IMG/VR virus record: IMGVR_UViG_3300025759_000072
Coordinates: 1-64,000 of that record
DNA length: 64,000 nucleotides
Origin: a virus
Strand: one strand, 5' to 3'
Shown here: positions 8,997-16,671 of the stretch, in pieces
Layout: every line of letters starts with the position of its first letter
Numbering within the stretch: position 1 is the first letter of the stretch
Notes under the pieces: generated by a model
Seen by the model: only the letters and a program-made list of their open reading frames with translations
Told to the model about the DNA's origin: nothing
Database searches by the model: none
Position numbers and translations under genes: made by a program

Positions 8997-11900
8997 CTAT
9001 CTTGCTCGTGCTTGGCTAGTGCCAATGCCGCCGAACGGCGCATCCGCCCAGGCTATCCCGACGTAGGTGACGCCGCTACTGTTTTCTTGACTACTCGTTG
9101 TGCGGATTTTGATCCCGTTAGAGTTGATGTCTATCACGGTCCCAGCCTGCTCAGCGTTGTTGTTAGAGGGCTGTTGAGTAAGTGCGACCGGGTTATACGG
9201 GCTGACCTCTGTGTTGTACGAACCCCAGTTATTCTCCGTTGCGCTGGTATCTTTTATGATGGCGTACTTCGCCAAAAAGTCGAGCGGGATGAATGGCCCA
9301 TCCGCACTGCCGTTTCCGGTATAGGAGAATACTTTGCTGAAACCAGCGACACTATGGAAACAATAGGCGATCACTCGATTGCCGTAAGACGCCATATTAT
9401 TGTCAGTTGTTGAAAAAACTGTAGCCGTTGGAGTCGTGTTGCCATAAGCCTCACTGGGGGTGCTGGCAGCAGTCAGGTTAAGTCTCACGATACTTAACGC
9501 ACCCAAACTCGCATGATAAACCACCCAATCATTGGCCCCGTTATCCAAATCTCTTGCGATAATCAATTCTGGCGTTTCGTCTAGCCCGTGACCGATTGTT
9601 GATGTTCCTGCACCGCCATGCATCGTGAAACTTACGATGGAAAAACCCGCCGCAGTATTGGTCGAAACTGTCGATGTAATCGAACCGTCCGTATTGCTCG
9701 CGCCGGTCGAGCCGTCACCTTTCCAGCCATAGGTTACGAAATCTTCACCGCTGTCATTGTAACCGTCAGCACCGGTTCCGAGTCCGAACCCGTCCGAAAC
9801 GCTCAAGTCGTCAATACCGTTCGCGTCCGTGCTTTCAGCGTTGCTGCTGTCGGTGTTGATCTCTTTAGTCGCACCGCGAATACGATCAACAACCTTCCAT
9901 TCGTCCACCGTGTCCCGGTTCTTACGCCACAAAAGATCAGCCGTCAGCGTCGAGTTGCCGCCAAAGGTCACATCCTTGGCAACACCTGTTCCGGCGTCGC
10001 CGACGACGCCGAAGTGCGCGGACGGGTCCTTGATCGTCGGGGCGGGAAGGTGCGCGGTGCAGAGGGCGGTATAGTCGGATGTCACAGCGTCCGTGAAGCC
10101 ACTCTGGCCGAAATTTAAGACCGCCGTGAAGCCGCGATTGGCGTTTGACGCATTACCGATTGCTATGATGTAGGGCTCGTCAAGAAGGGCTTGAGAGGTA
10201 TTCGTCGTCTCTAAGCTGCCGTCTTTCCACACCTTGAAATTGGCGGCGGTCATGGTCGTGAAGTCGAATTCTACCGTCCAACGCCCCGTGCCCTGCGATA
10301 GCCCTGTGCTAACATTGGAACCTGCCAGAATAGTTCGTGAATTGTTCACGGCCCCCGTCTTGAAAATATTAACGAGATACACCCCGGAACTATAAAATAT
10401 ATCCCCTCGTGACAACCATGTCGAAAGTGGAATAAACATGATTTCAACCGACGTATCCGCGTCGGAGCCAAAGCTGCTCAACGTGACCTCCAAGTGGTAC
10501 TTGCCGGACTGGAGGGGCGGAACGGTCGTCGCAGCCGCCGCGTCCCCGGCTCCAGACGCGGAACTCCGCACAAGTTGGAGGTTGCCTTCCGAGAAAGTGA
10601 AATAAGTCGGGATCGCGACTGAACTTGTTATTGCCATGTTTAAGGGGTTAAAGGTCGGGTAGTTCCCAACATCATTCGCCGCGTCGTCGGTCGGGCTGTC
10701 GGAGAGTTGATCGGCGGCAGTGAAGCCGATTGATGCAAAAGAGAAGCCATCGTATGCAGCGGTGGGTGGGGTAAAGTTAGACAGCCAGGGTTGGTTAAAA
10801 GTAACCGCCGTAGGATTAGAAAGTCGTATTTCGTCCATCCATCCGTTTAAATCACCGCCCCCGCTGCCGTCAGCGCGACTCCCGCCGAATACAAGTTCTG
10901 AGGCGTTATTGTGTAAATTATCATTGAAATCCCCCGTAGCCCCGACTTGGGTTCCGTCTACAAACACATACCAAACGTTACCGTTCCTTACCAGCGCGAT
11001 ATGGTACCAAGTATTTAGAGAAGGTGTCCAAGTGTTGTTAATAGGTTGGGACTCTGAGGAACCATCAGTCGAAACGTCTACAACTAGGCTCGTAGTCGAA
11101 TGTGAATAGAAAAACCTAAAGGACTTCGTTGACACGCCACCCCACTTACTTGCAAAGTAATGGTTCCCGGAAATGGCGGCAAAGCGTACCCGAAATTCAA
11201 GTAGAAAGTTGTTTCCCGCCAATTCAAAATGGGCGTCATCAGCTAGGTAAATACGATCCCCTGCACCGTCGAATAAAATGGAGGACGCCCCGAAGACCGC
11301 TTGAGCTGTATCGTGTTGCGCCTGATTTGTTACCGAAATAGTTTTCCCGCCCCAACTATCTACAAACGTGGTCGAGCCATCCGTCGTATCAGAGTGAATT
11401 AGTAAACGGGTAAACCCATCGGCAGACTGTGTCGCCCTAACGTCTTTTCCGTAGTCACTACTATCAGCGAAGTCGAGCCAGAAGCCGTTGGCGCCGAAGT
11501 TGAGGGCGCTTGGGTCGATTGGATTCCAGTTCCCGTTCGCGTCAAATCTCCCAAAAGAACTAGGTGTCAGCGCCTGTCCGTCAATGAATATAAATTCGGC
11601 AAGCAGCCCATGGAAAAACTGTACTGGTTGCGCATCATATATACCCGCGCCGATGCGGTGTACAACCGCATCCATCATATTACCGACCGCGTTCAGTGCT
11701 GGATCAAGGCTGCTACTGAATGATGTAACCTCGACGCCATTCACGTAAAGTTTGATACGGTCCCCCGCCGTCCCGTCGGTCGTGTCCTTTGCGTAGACCA
11801 CATGATACCAGGAGCCTACATCGCGATAAATAGCCGACGTGGTGCGAAACCCGTTTCCCGTACCATCAACGCCGTTGACATAAAGCGGCGTGTCCACCGA

Positions 11901-12146
11901 ACCTGTAAAACGCACACCCTCTCCATTCGCCAGCGCATTCCCCGCTTCGATGAGATACCCGTTCGTCGTATTATTATTTGTCAACTTAGCCCAAACGGAT
12001 ACCGTGTATGTCGTCTTGGTCCCCGCGCTTCCGAAAGTTTTTTCGAGATGAGAAGCACCATCAAACAGCAGCGATTGTTCAATTAAATACTCATTAGCAC
12101 CGCCGAATCCAGCAAATAGAGTAGAAGTATCACCTATCAATGGCAT
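8997..12146 (-). CDS. Large tail fibre with two LamG-type lectin domains
   Basis: 1049 residues, sharing the architecture of the 1265-residue fibre. It has a LamG unit at about residues 25-215, a second at about 245-455 (ILFDGAGDRIYLADD...), then a TAADQLSDSPTDDAANDVGN linker. A SPRY-like segment follows (about 510-690), then the C-terminal WKGDGSTG, YCFHSVAG and FSYTGNGSADGPFIPLDF region, ending near ADAPFGGIGTSQARAR. Probable receptor-binding fibre. The gene is GC-rich compared with its neighbours. GGAG precedes the ATG. Confidence 0.8.
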   Translation of the reverse strand: MPLIGDTSTLFAGFGGANEYLIEQSLLFDGASHLEKTFGSAGTKTTYTVSVWAKLTNNNTTNGYLIEAGNALANGEGVRFTGSVDTPLYVNGVDGTGNGFRTTSAIYRDVGSWYHVVYAKDTTDGTAGDRIKLYVNGVEVTSFSSSLDPALNAVGNMMDAVVHRIGAGIYDAQPVQFFHGLLAEFIFIDGQALTPSSFGRFDANGNWNPIDPSALNFGANGFWLDFADSSDYGKDVRATQSADGFTRLLIHSDTTDGSTTFVDSWGGKTISVTNQAQHDTAQAVFGASSILFDGAGDRIYLADDAHFELAGNNFLLEFRVRFAAISGNHYFASKWGGVSTKSFRFFYSHSTTSLVVDVSTDGSSESQPINNTWTPSLNTWYHIALVRNGNVWYVFVDGTQVGATGDFNDNLHNNASELVFGGSRADGSGGGDLNGWMDEIRLSNPTAVTFNQPWLSNFTPPTAAYDGFSFASIGFTAADQLSDSPTDDAANDVGNYPTFNPLNMAITSSVAIPTYFTFSEGNLQLVRSSASGAGDAAAATTVPPLQSGKYHLEVTLSSFGSDADTSVEIMFIPLSTWLSRGDIFYSSGVYLVNIFKTGAVNNSRTILAGSNVSTGLSQGTGRWTVEFDFTTMTAANFKVWKDGSLETTNTSQALLDEPYIIAIGNASNANRGFTAVLNFGQSGFTDAVTSDYTALCTAHLPAPTIKDPSAHFGVVGDAGTGVAKDVTFGGNSTLTADLLWRKNRDTVDEWKVVDRIRGATKEINTDSSNAESTDANGIDDLSVSDGFGLGTGADGYNDSGEDFVTYGWKGDGSTGASNTDGSITSTVSTNTAAGFSIVSFTMHGGAGTSTIGHGLDETPELIIARDLDNGANDWVVYHASLGALSIVRLNLTAASTPSEAYGNTTPTATVFSTTDNNMASYGNRVIAYCFHSVAGFSKVFSYTGNGSADGPFIPLDFLAKYAIIKDTSATENNWGSYNTEVSPYNPVALTQQPSNNNAEQAGTVIDINSNGIKIRTTSSQENSSGVTYVGIAWADAPFGGIGTSQARAR
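11521..11568 (-). repeat. 48-base dispersed repeat in LamG linkers, copy 2
   Basis: Exact match to 6476-6523 in the neighbouring fibre gene, despite the flanking lectin domains being clearly diverged. Confidence 0.85.
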
Positions 12147-12157
12147 AATTTTTACTC

Positions 12158-12967
12158 CTAAGCTGTACCGAGCATGTCAATCGTAGCAGCTGCGTGAATT
12201 GTGTTAGAAGAAACAACTTGGTAATCAATACGATCCTGTTTACCAGCAACCGTACTCATTGTAGGAGCAACACCAGTTTTAAATCTCCAGAAAGATCCCC
12301 ATGATGTTGTATATGAACCATTTGCCGTAACAATAATACTACCACCTTGACCAACAACACCAGATAGTGTTGGATTTGCCATTGTGATATTAGCGTTTGC
12401 GGTAAGACTAAAGTGATTGGAATCAGTTAGTGTTAGTGTTACTGTATTACCAGCAGCACCATTACGAACACCAAGATTATCAATCTCACCTCTTTGTGAT
12501 TTTGTAAATGCATTATTGTTATGTGTAAATACGCCATTCGATGTGGTAACAGAAGCAATATCCAGTTTTGCACCAGTGATATTAGCATCAGCAATCTTAA
12601 CTGTCGTTACATTTGAATCTGCAATCTTAACTGTTGTTACAGCATTGTCTTGTAACTTAGCAGTTGTTACTGTATTGTCAGAAGGAGTACCAATATTTAA
12701 CGTATCACCAAGAGCAACACCAAAAAATGATGCATTAGTTGCAGGCGCTGAAGTAAATGTAATATTTTGATCTGTTACTGTATAAGCAACTTCAGGTTCT
12801 TGTAAAACACCATCAATTGAAATAAGTAATTGAGTTGCAGAACTGGCAATGAAATTCTGCGCTGCAACTTGCAAAGTAAACTGAGTATCACTGCTATTAA
12901 AGAATGCAGAGATATCGTCTAGTTTGCTATAATTACCAATTTGTGGCGATCTTCCAATGTATGGCAT
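12158..12967 (-). CDS. Fibre-type structural protein
   Basis: 269 residues. It begins MPYIGRSPQIGNYSKLDDIS, like the 439-residue gene at 14400 (MPYIGVSPV), a start common to short fibre proteins of marine T4-like phages. The middle carries TVKIADSNVT/TVKIADANIT decapeptide repeats typical of trimeric fibre shafts. The C terminus is paralogous to the protein at 7761 (TSWGSFWRF...SSNTIHAAATIDMLGTA). Probably a distal or adaptor part of the fibre complex. Confidence 0.7.
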   Translation of the reverse strand: MPYIGRSPQIGNYSKLDDISAFFNSSDTQFTLQVAAQNFIASSATQLLISIDGVLQEPEVAYTVTDQNITFTSAPATNASFFGVALGDTLNIGTPSDNTVTTAKLQDNAVTTVKIADSNVTTVKIADANITGAKLDIASVTTSNGVFTHNNNAFTKSQRGEIDNLGVRNGAAGNTVTLTLTDSNHFSLTANANITMANPTLSGVVGQGGSIIVTANGSYTTSWGSFWRFKTGVAPTMSTVAGKQDRIDYQVVSSNTIHAAATIDMLGTA

Positions 12968-13000
12968 CTGTTATTAACCTTTAATCGAAATTCATTTTGT

Positions 13001-13078
13001 TTATTTATTAATCTTTATTTGATCATTGATCTCACCTAAGACACCGGCAATAAGGTTCTTTGAGATTGTAGTTGCCAT
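13001..13078 (-). CDS. 25-residue micro-ORF in the fibre block
   Basis: Reads MATTISKNLIAGVLGEINDQIKINK. GGAG lies 8 bases before the ATG and overlaps the stop region of the upstream fibre gene. Its first residues MATT and VLG echo the start of that upstream protein (MATTKITSGVLG), so it may be either a true small gene or the relic of a fibre 5' end left by recombination. Confidence 0.45.
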   Translation of the reverse strand: MATTISKNLIAGVLGEINDQIKINK

Positions 13079-13082
13079 AGCC

Positions 13083-14054
13083 TTAACTCCAATTCACGCC
13101 GAATAAGGCGAACACGCCATCAAGATTGCCTGACGTTGTAGTGACGCGAATTCCGTTGTGAGTTTCGTTTGTGTTGTACGCGCCTTTGGCATCTATCCAG
13201 TTCATTAGTGATCCCTGGTCTTCGCCAATAGACTTCACGAAGCACGTAGTCTTCGCCGCGCTATCATCAAACTGGCGAATTACAGCTTCACCTGTGCCTG
13301 TGTTCTTACCTCCACCGTAGTCGTCCCAAAGGAACGGGAAGCCCGTCGTGACCGACCCCGCTTGGTTAATGCCGTTATAGGCAGTGCCGGATGTTTGATC
13401 GCCCTGGTGTCCTGAGTAGACGTAACCCGAGGTGCGCCATGTTGACACGTTACGGAATTGAATAACACCAAAAGCACCTGTCGTTTTAAGTTCTGCAATG
13501 CGCCACTTGAGAAGTAACTCATCGAACCCGCTGACATTGGTTGTGAAATCAAGATTAGCTGACGCGGTGGCTGTTTGTGTTTCGAGTAGAACAGGAACAC
13601 CAACAGGACGCGGAGTGTAGAAACCCGTTGCATCATGCGCTCGATATTCTCGGCTCTCTTTCGGTTGCAACGGAACTGGATCACGGGCGTCTGTTGTGCC
13701 TTCGTTGATAGCGTCGCCCGACGCAGGCCAAACCCACGCAGCAGCAGCACCGGAGTTGGTGATACAAACATTTCGACCGGCTACGGCAGATGGAAGCGTT
13801 ACACTGTCACCCGCTGTCGCACAAGTAGAGATCAATACGTGATCGGTCGTGAGGGCAGTACCACCAACCTGGGTTTGCGTAGCAGATGCGGACACCGTGC
13901 CAACATCCATGATTAAATTATCGGTGACAGTCAGATTGCCAGGGACAACAAGGTTGCCGCTCAATTTGTCAGACGTAATTGAACTGGCACTCAATTTGTC
14001 AGACGTAATTGAACTGGATCCTAAAACACCGCTTGTAATCTTTGTTGTTGCCAT
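13083..14054 (-). CDS. Fibre-type structural protein, paralogue of 14400-15719
   Basis: 323 residues. The N terminus has two SITSDKLS repeats, followed by a domain (GTVSASATQTQVGGTALTT through HDATGFYTPRP, about residues 50-155) almost identical in protein to the upstream gene at 14400. The C-terminal domain is unrelated to that gene's. It looks like a fibre whose tip has been exchanged. The gene is GC-rich outside the N terminus. Confidence 0.7.
   Translation of the reverse strand: MATTKITSGVLGSSSITSDKLSASSITSDKLSGNLVVPGNLTVTDNLIMDVGTVSASATQTQVGGTALTTDHVLISTCATAGDSVTLPSAVAGRNVCITNSGAAAAWVWPASGDAINEGTTDARDPVPLQPKESREYRAHDATGFYTPRPVGVPVLLETQTATASANLDFTTNVSGFDELLLKWRIAELKTTGAFGVIQFRNVSTWRTSGYVYSGHQGDQTSGTAYNGINQAGSVTTGFPFLWDDYGGGKNTGTGEAVIRQFDDSAAKTTCFVKSIGEDQGSLMNWIDAKGAYNTNETHNGIRVTTTSGNLDGVFALFGVNWS
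13960..14017 (-). repeat. 30-base direct repeat, two copies, in fibre shaft
   Basis: Two 28-base identical blocks 30 bases apart (13960-13987 and 13990-14017) encoding the SITSDKLS decapeptide shaft repeat. Confidence 0.85.
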
Positions 14055-14087
14055 CGATAGTACCTTTGTTAAATCTTTTACTATTAC

Positions 14088-14390
14088 TTAGGATGGTTCA
14101 ATTGGCCAAGTAATCTCGCCTTGAACAGTTGTATCATCGTAGTTTGCTGGTAAATCTCTTAGTGCTTGTCTATATGCGCTCCATTCCGCAGAAAGAGTTA
14201 GGTCGTTTGATGCACGCCAATCAGTAGTAGCAATCTTACGATCTCTTTCATCACGAAGACTTTTCCATGCTCTATCTGCAGCACCAGCATTCCATGCTTC
14301 TTCGCGAGCAACATGCTCGTCAATTTCAGTTTCTGTCAATGGGACTTTTTTTCCGTTAACTAATTTATGTGTATAATCTTCGCGAGGCAT
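14088..14390 (-). CDS. Probable tail fibre assembly chaperone
   Basis: 100 residues. The middle and C terminus (LRDERDRKIATTDWRASNDL, then WSAYRQALRDLPANY and WPIEPS) are the pattern of the phage tail-assembly chaperone family (Phage_tail_APC type), usually encoded beside fibre genes and helping them fold or trimerise. It lies between the two paralogous fibre genes, which fits that role. Confidence 0.7.
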   Translation of the reverse strand: MPREDYTHKLVNGKKVPLTETEIDEHVAREEAWNAGAADRAWKSLRDERDRKIATTDWRASNDLTLSAEWSAYRQALRDLPANYDDTTVQGEITWPIEPS

Positions 14391-14399
14391 AACTTTCTC

Positions 14400-15719
14400 C
14401 TATTTGTTGATGCCGTAGACAGCGATGGTGCCGCTAGCCATGTTGCCGCCGAACTTAAATTGCAGACCGTTGTAGGCAGCAGCGACTAAAAAATTACCTC
14501 CAGAGTTGAAAGTGCGGTAGCCGGGGACATCTTGCACGTATGTGCCGCGACAATGGTAGCTGAAAAAGGTTGACGCGTTTGCCATTTGACAGTGCATGTC
14601 AAATGATACGCCAGACTCCCCCGCTGCATTCCCCGCTCCCCCCGCCATCAATACGAAACTCACTTGAGAAGCGTTATAGTTTCCGATAAGCGCGCCAGCT
14701 TGGTTGCTATCGTAGCCTGAATAATTGTAACTCGCCGCCGTTTCGTAAGTAACGCCAAGATCGTCGGAGACTAACATTTCCAACCCTTGACCGTCCACGG
14801 ACGGGATAATGTTCGTGCCGATAACTTCGATGACATCAAACGTGCCATCACCCATAGAGGCGTCTGCGAAGTCTAACGAAGCGGATGTGCTTGCAGTCTG
14901 CGTGTCCAAAAGAACACGACTTCCTGATGGACGCGGCGTATAGAACCCAGTCGCATCATGCGCTCGATATTCTCGGCTCTCATTTGGCCAAAGAGGGGCA
15001 GGATCGCGGGCGTCGGTCGTACCCTCGTTAATCGCATCACCACTCGCGGGCCAGACCCATGCTGCAGCAGCGCCGCTATTCGTAATCCAGACACTGCGCC
15101 CAGCTACAGCAGATGGGAGCGTTACACTATCTCCAGCCGTGGCACAGGTAGAGATCAACACATTATCGGTTGTGATTGCAGTACCGCCCACTTGTGTTTG
15201 CGTAGCGGATGCTGACACTGTTCCGACATCCATGATGAAGTTATCAGTAACGGTTAGATCACCAGGAGCAACGAGATCGCCGCTCAATTTGGCAGACGTA
15301 ATTGAATTGTCACTCAATTTGGCAGTAGTTATATTTAAATCAGCAATCTTAGCAGTAGTTATATTTAAATCAGCAATCTTTGATGTAATAACTACGTTAT
15401 CATCTAACATTGCGCTGCTATTAATCGCACCAGATGAAATCGTATTCAGAGTTGTCTTAATGTAATACTGAACTTCAATATTAGAAACACCAGTCGGAAT
15501 CGCTTCACTAAAGGTTAGGGTAGTACTTGATAGTGAAAACGTATTGTGATGCTGAGTTACACCATCCATTGAAACAAGGATAGCATTTTCTGTTGCTGGT
15601 GAACTTGATAACGTTAATTGTGTAGAACTACCTGCAGTAAAATCAGCACCTGCCGCAAAGTTATCGATTATAAAATCGTCACCACCGCGAGTAACTGGAG
15701 ATACACCAATATAAGGCAT
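14400..15719 (-). CDS. Fibre-type structural protein
   Basis: 439 residues. The N-terminal MPYIGVSPV region of about 100 residues resembles the start of the protein at 12158. A shaft of NITTAKIADL decapeptide repeats follows, then the GTVSASATQTQ domain shared with 13083, and a distinct C-terminal domain ending FGGNMASGTIAVYGINK. The DNA is AT-rich for the N-terminal ~470 bases and GC-rich after it, so a foreign tip seems joined to a resident base. GGAG precedes the ATG. Confidence 0.7.
   Translation of the reverse strand: MPYIGVSPVTRGGDDFIIDNFAAGADFTAGSSTQLTLSSSPATENAILVSMDGVTQHHNTFSLSSTTLTFSEAIPTGVSNIEVQYYIKTTLNTISSGAINSSAMLDDNVVITSKIADLNITTAKIADLNITTAKLSDNSITSAKLSGDLVAPGDLTVTDNFIMDVGTVSASATQTQVGGTAITTDNVLISTCATAGDSVTLPSAVAGRSVWITNSGAAAAWVWPASGDAINEGTTDARDPAPLWPNESREYRAHDATGFYTPRPSGSRVLLDTQTASTSASLDFADASMGDGTFDVIEVIGTNIIPSVDGQGLEMLVSDDLGVTYETAASYNYSGYDSNQAGALIGNYNASQVSFVLMAGGAGNAAGESGVSFDMHCQMANASTFFSYHCRGTYVQDVPGYRTFNSGGNFLVAAAYNGLQFKFGGNMASGTIAVYGINK
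15322..15380 (-). repeat. 30-base tandem repeat in fibre shaft
   Basis: Two nearly complete copies of a 30-base unit encoding the NITTAKIADL decapeptide. Confidence 0.85.
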
Positions 15720-15732
15720 TCGTTAACTCCTA

Positions 15733-16068
15733 TCAGGTTTGTTCAAGCAATGACATTACAGCATCAATTGAAGCAGAAGCGTTGTCTGATGCTACCTTAA
15801 TTGAATGCCCTGTTTCAAGAACGATTTTCTGATCGCCGCCGATTGGAACAATAGAACTACCTGCTGGTAGTGGAGCATCTTTTAGAATATGTGTATCATT
15901 TGCTCCATCATTATGTGTAACAGTTACATTAACTGCTGTGCCAAGAATGTTCGAAACTGTTAGACCAATTACTGTCTCAGTCGTTGAAGCACCAGTGGTG
16001 TGTGAACCAACCGCAGTCAACGAATTCGTTACGTTTCTTGAAGTATATGTTTTGAAAGCGTTTGCCAT
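15733..16068 (-). CDS. Small virion-type protein
   Basis: 111 residues, MANAFKTYTSRNVT start. It is beta-rich, with an AGSSIVPIGGDQKIVLETGHSIKV segment (in two parts AGSSIVPIGGDQ and KIVLETGHSIKV) that is common in small phage structural or decoration proteins. No T4 counterpart recognised. Confidence 0.55.
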   Translation of the reverse strand: MANAFKTYTSRNVTNSLTAVGSHTTGASTTETVIGLTVSNILGTAVNVTVTHNDGANDTHILKDAPLPAGSSIVPIGGDQKIVLETGHSIKVASDNASASIDAVMSLLEQT

Positions 16069-16078
16069 ATTTTTTTAC

Positions 16079-16450
16079 CTAGCCTAGTGCAATTGCGAAT
16101 GCTAAAGCGTTGTCATCTGTTCCTGGTGGAACACCATTGATTAGAACATTTGTTGCATTGATGTTTGTGTTTGCAGTAATCAATAATCTATTACCGAAAA
16201 TATTTGTGTTTGCTGAACTAAATGTAGTATTTGCAGCAACTGAAACAGTAACGCCACTTAATGTTACAGGACCAGAAAGAGTAGATGTTCCAGTCGCATT
16301 AAGTGTATTTGTCGTTACAGAGTTAGCAGCATTAACCGTATTTGCATTAACAAAAAACTGATTGACACGATCTGTTAATAGATTCGTATTAATCCGCCAC
16401 TCATCAAAAGTAGTATTCGCTAATGCTGTGTTTGAAAGCAAGTCAGCCAT
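16079..16450 (-). CDS. Small Asn/Thr-rich structural protein
   Basis: 123 residues, MADLLSNTALANTTFDEWRINTN start. The rest is a low-complexity run of short beta-type repeats rich in Asn, Thr and Val, resembling a fibre shaft. The N terminus resembles the adaptor region of other phage fibre proteins (FDEWRINTNLL). Probably a fibre component. Confidence 0.55.
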   Translation of the reverse strand: MADLLSNTALANTTFDEWRINTNLLTDRVNQFFVNANTVNAANSVTTNTLNATGTSTLSGPVTLSGVTVSVAANTTFSSANTNIFGNRLLITANTNINATNVLINGVPPGTDDNALAFAIALG

Positions 16451-16453
16451 TTA

Positions 16454-16663
16454 TTAATTACCTTGTTTCGATACGATCAACCGAAGCATATCTCGTATTT
16501 CTTTTAGTTCATCTTTGATATTATTTATATCAGATATCAATTCGTTCTGATGTTGTTTTTTCTTTTTATATGCAGTAAGAGCAGTATTATCAATTGATAA
16601 AATAGCTCCAGTATCTATATCTTTTCGAAATCCTTCTACATCTTTAATCGGTTGAAGTTTCAT
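16454..16663 (-). CDS. Small coiled-coil protein
   Basis: 69 residues. It starts MKLQPIKDVEGFRKDIDTGAI and ends in a charged helix (DINNIKDELKEIRDMLRLIV) likely to form a coiled coil. The same type of small gene is found beside baseplate genes of marine T4-like phages, function unknown. A TATAAATA octamer at 16522-16529 lies within the gene. Confidence 0.6.
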   Translation of the reverse strand: MKLQPIKDVEGFRKDIDTGAILSIDNTALTAYKKKKQHQNELISDINNIKDELKEIRDMLRLIVSKQGN

Positions 16664-16671
16664 ATCTTCCT

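Noticed and set aside
16522-16529. TATAAATA within the 69-residue gene as a late promoter for 16079-16450
   Set aside because: Fully inside coding sequence, about 70 bases from the next start; possible but not separable from chance.
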